The translations under genes and the position numbers were made by a program. From Sinotaia quadrata (Eukaryota; Mollusca; Gastropoda; Architaenioglossa; Viviparidae): 64,000 bases of DNA. Shown one piece after another: positions 50,300-61,754 of this stretch. Position 1 is the first letter of the stretch, and each line of letters opens with the position of its first letter. The notes beneath the pieces are model-generated. The model had not been told where the DNA came from, made no database searches, and was given only the letters and a program-made list of their open reading frames with translations. The DNA is taken from NCBI GenBank assembly GCA_028829895.1, contig CM054182.1:38436879-38500878 (forward strand), in the 5' to 3' direction.

Positions 50300-52170
50300 T
50301 TCAAGAAAAATAACCAGCAGCAATTGGGCCTATACAATTAACTTTTCAAGATGAATGAGAGCCAACCAGTGTGTGCATGACTTGTTCTCTATCACATTAA
50401 TCTGGCGCACTGTCTCCTCAATCGATGTGATGATGCCTGTAGTATTGCCAAGTGAAGAGGAAGACTAACCATCATAGTATGTACATGTAGGTAATGGAGT
50501 CAAGGACAAATTATACTCGACCTACCCCATAATTAGTCCGTATTGTTATTGTTAAGCTTTAGAGAATTTCGTTCTATTCATAAAGGATATTCCTGGTACC
50601 AGTCTTGCAAGCAGTGATGTAATCATCACGCTCTGATACGTAGCTCAGTACTCACAGTCAAAGGAGAGTCTGCATGTATTACTTAATACACTCGAACAAT
50701 AGCAGATAATGAGTTGTCATCCAAGCCTGATGCTTGACCGATAGATTTCCCGCCATAAATTTGTATGTACCTTTATATACCGTGGACTGGGTCTAGACCA
50801 TCATTCACAAGGAACAACGCCTAAGACATTTCATGAGAGGCTGTCATATCATTCTGTGAATCGATCGAGAGAAAACTTGTTGCACTAAGAACAAGGTAAA
50901 AAGACATTGAATTCTTAAAATAATGTGCTCTGTATTTTATTAAGAATGTTGTGTGAATTTTGCATATCTATCATGTTTGAATTGTATTATTGCTATTTCT
51001 TCCTGACGTATGGCCAGAGAATAGAGTGACTAGATTAATATGTATTTGTCACTAAATAATTGCTGGACTGTGGAACGTTAATTTATCTCCTTGGAAAGCT
51101 AACTAACTGAATTGCAATTGTGAAATGCTGTGCAAATTGAAGTATTTTTGTATATAATAATTTAACCTACTTGCATGTAAAATACATTGTTGTAATTGTA
51201 ACACGCATGTGCGTGATTTGAATTGTATCATTTATTTCTTATATTTTACTTTTCTTTGTAAAATACAATTACCTCCATATATGAAGATTTAATCCACTTG
51301 CATGTAATATGTTGCATTATAATTGTAACACGCCTGTGCGTGATTTTGGACTACATCTCTCATATTTTATCTTTTAATGTAAAATACGATTTAAAGGTTG
51401 ATTTGTAAGTAGGCTTACTCTATTACCTTTGCCACATGTACGGATTGGCGAATTACTATAATTGTCACTCATGGAATGAAATTACATTTTCAGAGTGGGT
51501 TTTTAGTTCATGTCCATATGATTACGTTCCTGAGTTTAGTTTGTGAAGTTCATACCTGAACTTCATGTGGATCCTGTGCATGTCTGATGTGCAAGACTTA
51601 CTGGACACTGGGCCTTACAACTGAAGTTGGAGAGCCAAAATTGACGAGTTGCATGACAGTCGCCAAATCCAATATCCAGCGACGCACTGTTAGGGAGTGT
51701 GAGCACTGCCATAACTGATGAAGGATGTGGACACTGAAATCTAGCCTGTAACTTGCGATTCATACAAACTCTAAAGACAATAGGTAGTCCTATGACCTTT
51801 GTATCAGGAATTTGATGTATGGAATTACCTTTTGTTAATTGTTAATTTTATTAAATATTTTTATTGTTATCTAATTACAGAAGTTGGCTAATTATTGTGA
51901 GGAAGACCAATTAGGGACTGGGTTGGTGGCTGAGTCGTAATAAATGTTTGAATGCATAATTAGTTGTAATTAGATAATGTACCCAGTTCATGCTTTATTA
52001 CACAGATTTGCCTGTCACTAAATTTAATGTCTAAACTATGGGAGTTAATTTAGGAGACCGAAGGGTGAATCTAGGCAACCAGTCTGTCGTCAGCATAGGT
52101 GAATGTTGATTTTTAAATCCCCATGCTGAGACAGGGTCTCTAAACAAATACTGGAATGTAACAATGTACA
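50300..52170. mobile_element. Candidate unclassified interspersed repeat
   Basis: The base composition differs from the intron around it. There is a TTATATACC box at about 50772 followed by GTGGACTGGGTCTAGACC, and a diverged tandem duplication of about 125 bp (51165-51395) with AATTGTAACACGC(A/C)TGTGCG. No terminal repeats, target duplication or coding domain could be fixed, so both limits and type are uncertain. Confidence 0.25.
51165..51395. repeat. Diverged tandem duplication of about 125 bp
   Basis: Both copies carry ACTTGCATGTAA, AATTGTAACACGC, TGTGCGTGATTT and a TGTAAAATAC end. Confidence 0.8.
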
Positions 52171-54013
52171 GTACCAATATTAATCATCTCATAATTCATC
52201 ACATGCTATTCCAATAATCATCATAATTTTGACTAAACACTATTTTTGCATATCAAAACAACCCACTTGTAAAGGTGTGACATACAAATTGCAAATATTT
52301 CACATACACTTGTGCAAACATAATTGTGAAGTAAGTGTTAGTACACAACAAAAATTAAATGGGAAAATTATGAGAAGTGTACCTTGACAAATGTTATAAA
52401 ATGTATTATTTTAAAATACCTCCAAACACAAACAAATACATGTACCAATACACATATGAAAAATATATTCATACATATACCAATAAATGTGTACAAAATT
52501 TGTTTCATACAAGCAAAACTGCAAAAAAAAAAATTATAACTGGTATCTTGTAAACTGAAGATGTCTGTTCTTCGATAAGAAATATTGTTTTAAAAATTAG
52601 TAAAATTTATTAGCTAAGCATTCTAAAGAGTGTTTTATCATGAAGGAATTATATATAGTGAGAGAACTTTAATGATGAAAAGTTTCAATAGATAATTAAC
52701 TTATAAGAATTATAATATGAAATACTTATTTACCTGAAGTGTGTGTTATCATTCCAGAATTATAGTAACGAATACTTTAATATCTCAACATTTGCATGAA
52801 CTGATTAACTTTGAAGAATTATAGTAACAAATATGTACTTTAATATCTCAATATTTACATGAAATGAGTAACTTTCAATAATGACAGTATGGAATATTTT
52901 AATATCTCAATATTTACATGAAATGGCTAACTTTCAAGAATTACAATAAGGAATACTGTAACCAAATAGATTAGTGGGCCGATTAAGGTATGATGATAAT
53001 AATAATAATGATTACATTCAATTAATAATACTTAAAGAGCTTCAATAATTAATATTTTAATAGTCATATATTTCAAAGAAATAAATAACTTCCAAGATTA
53101 TTTTGCCATTATAAAATGAGATAATTTTAAAAAACTGTTTATGAATTTTCATTTTTTAAATATCAAAACTAATTCATTTAATTAAATAATAATAAAGAAA
53201 ACATTATGTTTAGAACAAAATTAAAGCTAATGACAAAGCAAATATTACAACATAAAGAATGAATGACACTAAATATTTCCTTTGATGCACAATTATCATT
53301 TTTAATAATAGAAATACTATATTTAAAAATAATAATAGTTAACATTCTTATCAAATTATTAATATATTCTTGAACAAAAAAAAATACTTCATGACTATTC
53401 AAAATTTAATATTTCACTGGCCTTTGTTTTACCAATCAAAAATCTGTAAACAGGTAATGGATGTTTCACATAAGATTTTATTGTTGATACTCTTGAAATG
53501 TTATTTGATTGTATCCAAACAATTTTGTTTGCTATTCCAAATTCAGATTCAATCAATTAATGAAATTCTGGACAATTCTTTTTCTTTTTTAAAGATTTTA
53601 AGTGCATTAATATGCAGTTTTTCATTGTCATCTCTAGCAGATCCATAAATAATCTCTAGCAAAGTACCTCCATAAATAATAAACATTATAAAATTTGGAC
53701 ACAAAACCATTCTATGAAATGCATTGTCTTCATTATATTTTGTCTCCACATAAATTGTTGTCATGGTTATATAAATTTATGCATGAATATATGCATACAA
53801 ACATAATAAGATTATATTTATGTTAGCCCTTATTAAAAGACTTAAGTGACATCAAATGTTATCCTGGCCTTTGATGTATTAAAAGGGCTTAAGTCCCATT
53901 TTTCAAACAGTTACAATATAATGACTCTAAGTTCCTTTTCTCAAATAACAATTGCAATAAAATGATCCTTTTTTTAATAAAATACCTCTGAAAGAAAGGA
54001 GAAAGCTGCTTAC

Positions 54014-54154
54014 TGTATACTGGTCAGAACCAGTTGATGTCAAGGGAGCAGCAACAGACACCACACCAGATTTTCGATTCATGAAGAAAAATGGTTCACC
54101 AGCAGAGGGTGTGACAGAACGAATGGAGAAAATTATGCGGCTGTTGTCTGTATT
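54014..54154 (-). CDS. Cadherin gene 2, exon with middle of an EC repeat
   Basis: A 141-bp, 47-codon, phase-0 exon with acceptor CTTTTTTAG and donor GTAAGC. It encodes NTDNSRIIFSIRSV, GEPFFFMNRKSGVVSV and TGSDQYT. The F.(M/I)N..SG.(V/I).V pattern is the conserved core of a cadherin repeat. It joins in frame to the exons on both sides, completing NDPP-NTDNSRI and QYT-MILRAQDNG. Confidence 0.88.
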
Positions 54155-54539
54155 CTAAAAAAGTAAAATAATTGGTGATGAACAAACTACCTTACCATAC
54201 TTATTTTTCAAGGGAATAAAAAGTATGAAAACAGTAGTACCAAAATATGAAAGACTACACAGGTTATAAAAACTGGTTACAACTTCCCTCCCCTCCTTTA
54301 CATTTGTCATTGCTATTGGAGTCATTTATTTGTTATATTGTACTTTTGTCATTGCTATCTAAGACATTTATTCGTTATATTCTACTTTTGTCATTGCTAT
54401 TGGAGACCTTTATTCATTATACATGTATTGCACTTTTAAAATCACAAAGTAAATAAATGATTAATAAATATCCTTTATGTTTAAAATTTAATTTCTACAG
54501 AAAATTAATATAATTATCTATTTAAATACAAATACTAAC
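54155..54539. repeat. Intron of cadherin gene 2 with a 43-bp tandem repeat
   Basis: At about 54295-54425 a unit containing TTTGTCATTGCTATTGGAG and ATTTATTCGTTATATT is repeated three times. The rest of this short intron is featureless. Confidence 0.8.
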
Positions 54540-54656
54540 AGGTGGATCATTATCTGTAGCATTGACATCCACAATGACAGTTCCCAGATTGACAGTTTCC
54601 ATAATAGTCACCGTTGCTGGACCAGCATTGATCACTGGGGTGAAGTTGTTCACATC
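54540..54656 (-). CDS. Cadherin gene 2, exon with linker and start of an EC repeat
   Basis: A 117-bp, 39-codon, phase-0 exon with acceptor CTTTCCAG and donor GTTAGT. It encodes DVNNFTPVI, a linker with N in place of the second D of DxNDN, then VTIMETVNLGTVIVDVNAT with DNDPP, the first strands and calcium loop of the next repeat. The preceding exon ends in TITVIVQ, so the joined sequence is a normal repeat boundary. Confidence 0.88.
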
Positions 54657-55454
54657 CTGGAAAGTAATCAGTCATTAATAAGTTGCAAATAAACATAATT
54701 CTTGATGCACATTTTGCAAAGCATAAATACATAATAAGAAAGATAGCAGTTTGCCAAGTTAGTTTTTACACAGTTAATGTGTGTTGTGAATAACTAATAA
54801 TTTTATTTAAATGGCAATTTGGTGATGTGAGACCAGACATGAAAGTTGTATTTATGATACAGCAAGAAAGAAGTGTCAAAAATGCAAGTTGTCATTTTGA
54901 ATATTATTAAAATTTATGCTAATGAAGACTTTTATAATTTAACATTAGAAACAGAAATTTTAAATTGTTAAAATAAAATGCAGTGAATTTTCCCTCAATG
55001 AAAATGACTTTGTGCAATTTATTTTCCCATAGCCAAAGAGGAGAATGTTGGTGTAGTTTTATTTTTTCAAAGAGTTGCATAGTGTATTTCTCCTCAGGCT
55101 AAAGGGAAAGTTTTGGTGTACAGAGTTGTGTACTGTATTTTTTCTCAAAAGGGAAAGTTTTGATGTGTAGTTATTACTAACTAAACAATATAATATTCTG
55201 AATTAACTTTTGGCCATTTTCCCCTCAAAGAATCAAATATTTAAAAGCATTTATTTTCTGCACGTCTTTTAGTACAAACATTTAAATACAAACTACAAAA
55301 ATTATAAATCTAACAATTAACTGAAATTAACAAATTTTACATACCAAATGTTCCAGTGTTATAAAATAGACAATTAGTTTTACTGCCTCTATTTACCAGT
55401 TTTGTATACAACTCTTCAAAACACAATTATCACTTTCAGCAAAATATGAATTAC
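54657..55454. other. Intron of cadherin gene 2
   Basis: AT-rich. Nothing recognised. Confidence 0.5.
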
Positions 55455-55667
55455 CTGTACAATTACTGTAATAGTGGCAGTTGACAGACCAATGTTAGAG
55501 CTGGACCCATCTTTAGTGGTGACAAGAAATGTGTACACACTTTTGAAGTTGTAATCTAAAGGAATTTTAGTCTGAATAAGCCCTGTGACTGGGTTGATTG
55601 TGAAGTCTGAACTTGCTGAGTCAGCAAACTGGTATTGCACTACTGGGAGACTGTCCAAGTCTGTGGC
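55455..55667 (-). CDS. Cadherin gene 2, exon with most of one EC repeat
   Basis: A 213-bp, 71-codon, phase-0 exon with acceptor TATTTTAAAG and donor GTAATT. It encodes ATDLDSLPVVQYQF, DFTINPVTGLIQTKIPLDYN and TFLVTTKDGSSSN, ending in ATITVIVQ. The DFTINPVTGLI and LDYN motifs are textbook cadherin. The joined preceding exon supplies VGTII, giving VGTII-ATDLDS across the splice. Confidence 0.93.
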
Positions 55668-56810
55668 CTTTAAAATAAATAACATCAGAATGTATAAATA
55701 TATTTATACTGACATAAGCTAAAAATGCTTATATATTTTGAAGTTATATATTTAAATTATGTGCATATTAAGAACATGAAATTCTGTATTCTATGTAATT
55801 GAGACATTATTAAACATGACACACTTCTAACAAAAGTATGGCTTTGGGGTTATAGAGCCAAGCCATCAGGCTCTATTGCTGTATTATCAGGTTCTAGTGC
55901 TGTATTATCAGGCTCTTGTGCTGTATTATCAGGCTGTAGTGCTGTATTATTAGATTCCAATGCTCTGTTATTAGGCTCTATTGCTTTCTAATAAGATATT
56001 ACCAGGTTCCATTGCTGTATTATCACATATTATCAGGCTCCATTGCTGTATTATTATACTCCAATGCTGTATTATCAGGCCCTATTACTGTATTATCAGA
56101 TATTATCAGGCTCTATTGCTGTATTCAGATATTATCAGGTTCCATTGCTGTATTATCACATATTATCAGGCTCCATTGCTGTATTATTAGACTCCAATGC
56201 TGTTTTATCAGGTTCCATTGATGTATTATCAGGTTCCATTGCTGTATTATCACATATTATCAGGCTCCATTGCTGTATTATTAGACTCCAATGCTGTTTT
56301 ATCAGGTTCCATTGCTGTATTATCAGATATTATCAGTCTCCATTGATGTATTATCAGGTTCCATTGCTGTATTATCACATATAATTAATCAGACTCCATT
56401 GCTGTATTATTAAGCTCTATTGTTGTATTATTAGGCTCTATTACTATATTATCAAGCTCTATTGCTGTGTTATCAGACTATTGCCATGCTATTAGGCTCT
56501 ATGGTTCTTTAAATGTAGTGATAGTAGAGTGTGATCATTAGAAGACTTACCATTCCTTAAGAAAGATATTTAACACATTCTGTAAATAATAATAATTGAT
56601 TATATTTATATAATTTCACCATACAAGTTCATCAACAAATTAGATGAACAATTATTCTTTAAGCAGAAACATAAAACTCAGCACTGCAATGATTTAAAAA
56701 ATTACTATCCTCATTAAAAATTATATTATGGATGTTATTAAAAAAAAATTATAAATGATGGAGGATTACAAATACATAACATGAAAGAAAAAATGGGAAA
56801 AAGTCCTTAC
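55668..56810. other. Intron of cadherin gene 2, mostly minisatellite
   Basis: The intron consists largely of the 21/31-bp minisatellite listed separately. Plus-strand cysteine-rich ORFs here (55981-56384) are repeat artefacts. Confidence 0.6.
55860..56515. repeat. Minisatellite with 21-bp and 31-bp units, about 27 copies
   Basis: The basic unit TGCTGTATTATCAGGCTCTA(T) (21 bp) alternates with a 31-bp form containing an extra ACATATTATC. Regular alternation of the two in the centre marks a later amplification of a mixed unit. Confidence 0.95.
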
Positions 56811-57054
56811 TATGATAGTTCCTACTGTTGTGTTGGCTATCATCTGTTCTTCAACATAGAAAGTGTAAGATGGCTTATCAAAGACAGGGACATTGTCCGG
56901 AAGATCAAGTAGGTTAATAGTGACCTGACATACAGCAACCAGTGGGTCCATACCCTGATCTGATGCCAGCACAAAGAACACATACACTTTCTGTGTCTCA
57001 TAGTCAAATGGGTGGTTGTTAGTTATTATTCCAGTATGGGGATCAATGCTGAAA
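56811..57054 (-). CDS. Cadherin gene 2, exon spanning end of one EC and start of the next
   Basis: A 244-bp exon entering with one base and leaving in phase 0, with acceptor TTTTTCCCATCAG and donor GTAAGG. It encodes FSIDPHTGIITNNHPFDYET, then VFFVLASDQGMDP, then INLLDLPDNVPVF and KPSYTFYVEEQ to VGTII. FSIDPHTGII and FDYET are core cadherin motifs. The linker reads DLPDNVPVF instead of DxNDNxPxF. The upstream exon supplies the two bases of the first aspartate. Confidence 0.93.
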
Positions 57055-57925
57055 CTGATGGGAAAAAACAACAAAATAAAATAATTGATTAACTGAATGA
57101 TTATGTTTATTTATACAAATTTTATATATAAAGTTATATACAAATAAAATGATTACATATGTTAAAAAAATGTACACAATATAAAATGATTACATATGTT
57201 AAAAAAATGTACACAAAATAAAATGATTACATTTATTTAAATAAAACTGTATACAAACTAAATAATTATATATATATTAAAAATATTATACATAATAAAA
57301 TGATTACATGTATTGAGACAAAGTATACATAAACTGATAAAGACTCATCAAATGTTTATTAATGTATAAATAATAAACGTTATAAGCTGAACTCATCACC
57401 AACACTTTTAAAAAATCCCTGCTTGCATGAAATTTCCTCTAAAATTGCACTGTCCACACAAAATAAAATGCTAGTGTCAATAAATATAGCAATTAACTAT
57501 CTCTAAGACTAATTCCCTTGTTTCCTTTTCTGTGAATGTACAAAATATTTGTGCTGGGCATTACTCAGGAAATTGTGGTTGTCAAAAGTACACAGTAATT
57601 CTTCCTCATATCGCACTAATTACTTTATCCTGACAAGTCACAGACAAGTGGATCTTAATACTGATTATTTTAGTCTGTTTTTCTTTTATAGTGAAGTGGG
57701 TCTGCTATTTCAAACTGCCTAAGCCTCTCCTAAGAATGTTTGGGTTAAATTACGAGAGACCTAACATGTTATTCAGCTTGTGAAGAACACAAATCAAATT
57801 ACCAGAAACATCAAGCTAAGAGGCATGTCTACAATGAACTATATGTACTTGTTGATGATTTTATTGTTTTAAAGACCATAAATTCTTCTAGGAATACTTA
57901 TCGAATAAGTTTAAATACTTCTTAC
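57055..57925. repeat. Intron of cadherin gene 2 with a 37-bp repeat
   Basis: At about 57115-57310 a unit with ATAAAATGATTACATATGTT and AAAAAAATGTACACAA is repeated four to five times with decay. The rest is AT-rich and featureless. Confidence 0.75.
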
Positions 57926-57996
57926 TCAGGATTTGGCTGTTGAAGACTGTATGTGATGGAAGAAAACTGTGTGTTAGGAGCATCTCCATCAGTAGC
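57926..57996 (-). CDS. Cadherin gene 2, first exon recognised (calcium loop of an EC)
   Basis: A 71-bp exon starting in phase 0 and leaving two bases, with acceptor TACCTTAG and donor GTAAGA. It encodes ATDGDAPNTQFSSITYSLQQ and PNP. ATDGDAPN is the DxD..N calcium loop. The two bases it leaves (GA) plus T of the next exon make the aspartate of DFSIDP. It is too short to show up as an ORF and was found from the splice sites. Upstream exons, including the signal peptide, must lie to the right of the window or be unrecognised. Confidence 0.82.
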
Positions 57997-59413
57997 CTAA
58001 GGTACAATGGAAGAAAATTACATTTAATGACTGATTTATTTAAATAAATTAAAATAATAATTTTATTACTAACAACAAAATATAGTTATATTTATGGTTA
58101 TATTATGGTTATATTAATTAATATGCTTCTAAACAAATCATACTTTTTTAACTTTTATTGTGAAATCATAATTCTGTATTTCAAAACATTATGCTACTGT
58201 TAAAATCTTTAATGCTAGAATTACAATTGCTAAGTTTTCATTAACAACATTATGCTATCACTACCAACAGTGTGTTATTAAAACAGTTTGTTATCATTAC
58301 AAACATTATGCTATCATTATGAACATTATGTTGTCCTAACAAAAAATATGTAATCAATAACAGTATTAAGCTATAAGTTTTAGTTATAAATATTTTTATA
58401 GATCCTGGGTCCGAAACATTTTCTATTTACTATATATAACAGGAAAAAAGTGTGGCAAATTTTATATCTATGATATTTTGTAATTAAAACAGCATTTTAA
58501 TGTTTTCACTACATCAGATGATTTTTTTTTTTATATGAAATGTGCAGCCCGTCATCCACACAAATCTATATTTTAACTTTGTTTCAGTTAGTCTTAATTA
58601 TCCTTGGCAAATATTTCCAAATGGCTACACTTATTGGCCTGTTCTGATAAACAACCCTAGATATTGGCCTGTTCTGATACACAACCTGTTTACTGGCTGT
58701 TGTGATAAACAACCCTGGGGTAGAAAACACAAAGAATTGGAAAGTATTGATGCAGCCATTTGAGATAAAACAGGCACTTGAGCAAAGAGTGGTGACAAAA
58801 AGATTGAGAGAAGAAGAATATGATCTAATAAATTTTAAGTGTGGAAAGCTCAGATATTTTGTGAATGGAAAAATCTAACAGGTCTTCTGTGCAAAAAAAA
58901 AAAAATAAATGTTTAGTTGTTACTAAGTAAAATTGTTAGTCTGATAAAACTTTTATATTTCTTTTACTTTCTGAAGTGAATGAAGCAGGTTAGCTATAAA
59001 ATGGCATGGATTCTGACTATAATAAAACAAGAAATAATAATCTACAGGTGTAGATTGGTAAAGAAATTATCTCAGTAAATATCCAGTAATGAAAATTTAG
59101 CTTTACTTAGTGTGCAGAATTTCTTGGTATTTTCTTCAGATATGTGATCTTCTTCGAAATCCTGCTGCCAATCTAGATTTTAGTCATTTGGATTAACAGA
59201 TATTTTCCCATCAACTAGCAAAAATCTAAGCAAAAGTAGCATCCCTTACCCAACAAGTCAAAACTTTTATCATTTGTACATGTAGTTTGTCAGTAGGAAA
59301 AGAATTCTACCTGGCTTATACATGGAAAATATTTCTTTACTTCAAAATAAATGTTTTTGCCTTTTTCAGCTTATTTACTGACATTAAAGATCTTATAAAC
59401 ATTTTATGATTTG
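57997..59413. other. Intron or upstream region of cadherin gene 2
   Basis: AT-rich with short imperfect repeats (ACATTATGCTATCATTAC at 58240-58330; TATTGGCCTGTTCTGATA at 58630-58690). No exon recognised. Confidence 0.45.
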
Positions 59414-59514
59414 TTGTAGACCAGGGGTGCACAAACTCCGGCCCGTGAAGGGTTGCCTAGTGGCCCTCCAATCCCCCATCGAAAAAGTCAATTGTTTACT
59501 CATTCACTGCGCAC

Positions 59515-59880
59515 GATTTGAAACAAAGCAGCACCTCCTGACCCATTTGTCCAGGCGCTCCGTGCAGATGATGCCTGCCCGCTGACATAACACTCACAGA
59601 GGCAAGAGAAAAAAGCTATACCTGGATGGGCGGGCGGCAAACCCCACACATACGTGCTCGCCCCTTCCTGTGATAGGGTGGGTCAGTAGTAGTTAAGGAT
59701 TTGAAACAAAGCAGCACCTCCTGACCCATTTGTCCAGGCGCTCTGTGCAGATGATGTCTGCCCGCTGACATAACACTCACTGAGGCAAGAGAAAAAAGCT
59801 ATACTGGGATGGGCGGGCGGCAAACCCCACACATACGTGCTTGCCCCTTCCTGTGATAGGGTGGGTCAGTAGTTGTTAAG
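59515..59880. repeat. 183-bp tandem duplication in the hAT 5' region
   Basis: Two nearly identical copies starting at 59515 and 59698 with GATTTGAAACAAAGCAGCAC and ending in GGGTGGGTCAGTAGT. They lie between the terminal repeat and the transposase start, a position where hAT elements often have internal repeats bound by transposase. Confidence 0.95.
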
Positions 59881-59939
59881 CATTAGTGTTGGACCTACCA
59901 CATTCTATTGTTTATTTTTGATTATATTTTTGTGATAAA

Positions 59940-61734
59940 ATGGCAGCTAATTGTAAAAGAAAAGTTGACAATGAAAACTGGCAATTTAATGTTGACTGGA
60001 TTCTACAATACTGTTTTGTTCAACAACAGACGAACATTATTTGTCTGCTGTGTCATTCAACAGTAGCAGTGGCGAAGGTTTCTAATATAAAGCGTCATTA
60101 TGATACGAAGCATCAAGATTTCCACAATGTTGTTGGTGACGAACAGCTCGAATTGAATCTCTGAGGTGTTCGCTGAATCGCCAACAGAACATTTTCTTAA
60201 AGCAGTCAGCAGATTTTAGTGCAGCCTGTGAGGTCAGTTATGAGATTTCGTTGATGATAGCAAAATCTGGCCGACCTTTCAGTGACGGTGATTTTGTCAA
60301 GCAATGTATGATTACTGCATCAGAAAAGTTGTGTCCGGAAGCTGTTCACAAACTGCAGGCAGTGTCTTTGAATCGTATGACAGTTCAACGAAGAATTTCA
60401 CACCTCTCAGCAGATGTGACAAGACAGCTTGCAAACAAAGCAGCCAACTTTGTCTACTTCTCCTTGGCTGCAGACGAGTTGACTGACATCAATTCAATTG
60501 CACAGCTGCTAGTTTTTGTTCGCGGTGTGTCTTCATCATTTGATATCACAGAAGAACTTATCGGCATGGGTTCCATGAAGGGTCAGACAACTGCGTCTGC
60601 TCTGTTTGAAGAGACAGTGCGACTGTGTAGTAGTGTTTCACTGGATTTCACAAAACTGGTAAGTGTGACAACTGATGGAGCACCAGCCATGACCGGAGAA
60701 AGTAACGGGCTGGTAGCACTGTTGATGAAGCATAGAGGAAAGCTGAACAGACAGTTGGTGAAGTTGCACTGTATTATTCACCAACAGAACCTGTGCAGTA
60801 AAGAACTTGGTTTTCAGGCACTGATGGCATTAGTGACAAAAACAATTAATTTAATCAAATCACGAGGACTAAATCACCGCCAATTTCGAAATCTTCTTGA
60901 AGAAATTGATGCAGATTATGGTGACCTTGTTTATTGCTGTGAGGTACGCTGGCTGAGTCGAGGGAAGATGCTCAAAAGATTCTGGGAGTTAATTGAAGAG
61001 GTCATAGAATTCCTCAGAAGCAAGAACAAAGACACAGAAGTTGCTTCCATGACTGATCCAGCATGGTAAGATGATTTGACCTTTCTGGTCGACATGACAC
61101 AACACTTGAATGATCTGAATTTGAAGTTGCAAGGCAAAAATCAGCTTATTTGTCAACTTGCAAATCACATCTTGGCATTCAGGACAAAGTTGCAGTTGTT
61201 CTGGCAGCAAGCAGCATCGGGGAACTTTGTGCACTTTCCCACTTTTCAGTCAGCTACAGAAGAGTCAGGACATTGACACAAATGTTTATGTTGGAAAGCT
61301 AGATGCATTGGTTCAGTCTTTCAATTCACGGTTTCATGACTTTGACCAATGCAGATTGTTAATGAAACTTTTTGCTGATCCGTTCAGTGTGTCAGTGGAT
61401 GACATGTCCGCAGAATACCAGCTCGAACTTACTGATCTCCAGGCATCTGATGAACTGCGTGCTACTTACCGAGAAAACAGTTTGCTTGACTTCTACAGAA
61501 CATTGCCTGATACATTTGCTAATCTGAAAGATAATGCACTTGTCCACACTAGCATGTATGGCAGCACATACTGCTGCAAACAAGACTTTCTCACAGATGA
61601 AACTGAACAAAAGCAATACCCGCAGTTAGCTGACTGATGATAATCTGGAAGCAATTTTGCATCTTTCAATGTCAAATATCAAGCCAGACATTTCGAAGCT
61701 TGCAGATGACATGCAGCACCATCCTTCACACTGA
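59940..61734 (+). pseudogene. Inactivated hAT transposase (GTF2IRD2-like)
   Basis: Starts MAANCKRKVDNENWQFN. An N-terminal zinc finger CLLCHSTVAVAKVSNIKRHY is followed by TKH. After a one-base frameshift near 60160 the frame gives LNRQQNIFLKQSADF, SGRPFSDGDFVKQCM, the RNase H-like core with FSLAADELTD, SVTTDGAPAM, LVKLHCIIHQQNLCSKELG and VRWLSRGKML, then a nonsense TAA at 61067-61069. The frame shifts again near 61245 (then QLQKSQDIDTNVYVGKLDAL, FDQCRLLMKLFADPF) and near 61617, before ending LEAILHLSMSNIKPDIS to the stop at 61732. These are the usual domains in the usual order for the family. Only about four lesions mean it died fairly recently. The catalytic aspartates at AADE and TTDGA are still present. 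Confidence 0.92.
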
Positions 61735-61754
61735 CTTTGTGAAAGGTGACGTAT

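Larger units (their letters stand above)
49023..54013. other. Large intron of cadherin gene 2
   Basis: About 5 kb. It holds a region of less AT-rich sequence at about 50.3-52.2 kb (listed separately) and otherwise AT-rich filler. The plus-strand ORF at 49406-49732 shows no domain. Confidence 0.45.
59414..61754 (+). mobile_element. hAT DNA transposon, right end lost or displaced by an LTR element
   Basis: The left end at 59422 reads CAGGGGTGCACAAACTCCGG, a typical hAT terminus, preceded by TTGTAGAC as the probable 8-bp target site. The element carries a GTF2IRD2-like transposase on the plus strand. At 61755 it is interrupted by the LTR of another element, so its right terminus and second target copy should lie beyond that insertion, outside the window. 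Confidence 0.85.

Noticed and set aside
55981..56384. Plus-strand cysteine-rich ORFs in three overlapping frames
   Set aside because: They are translations of the 21/31-bp minisatellite and lie antisense within an intron of cadherin gene 2.
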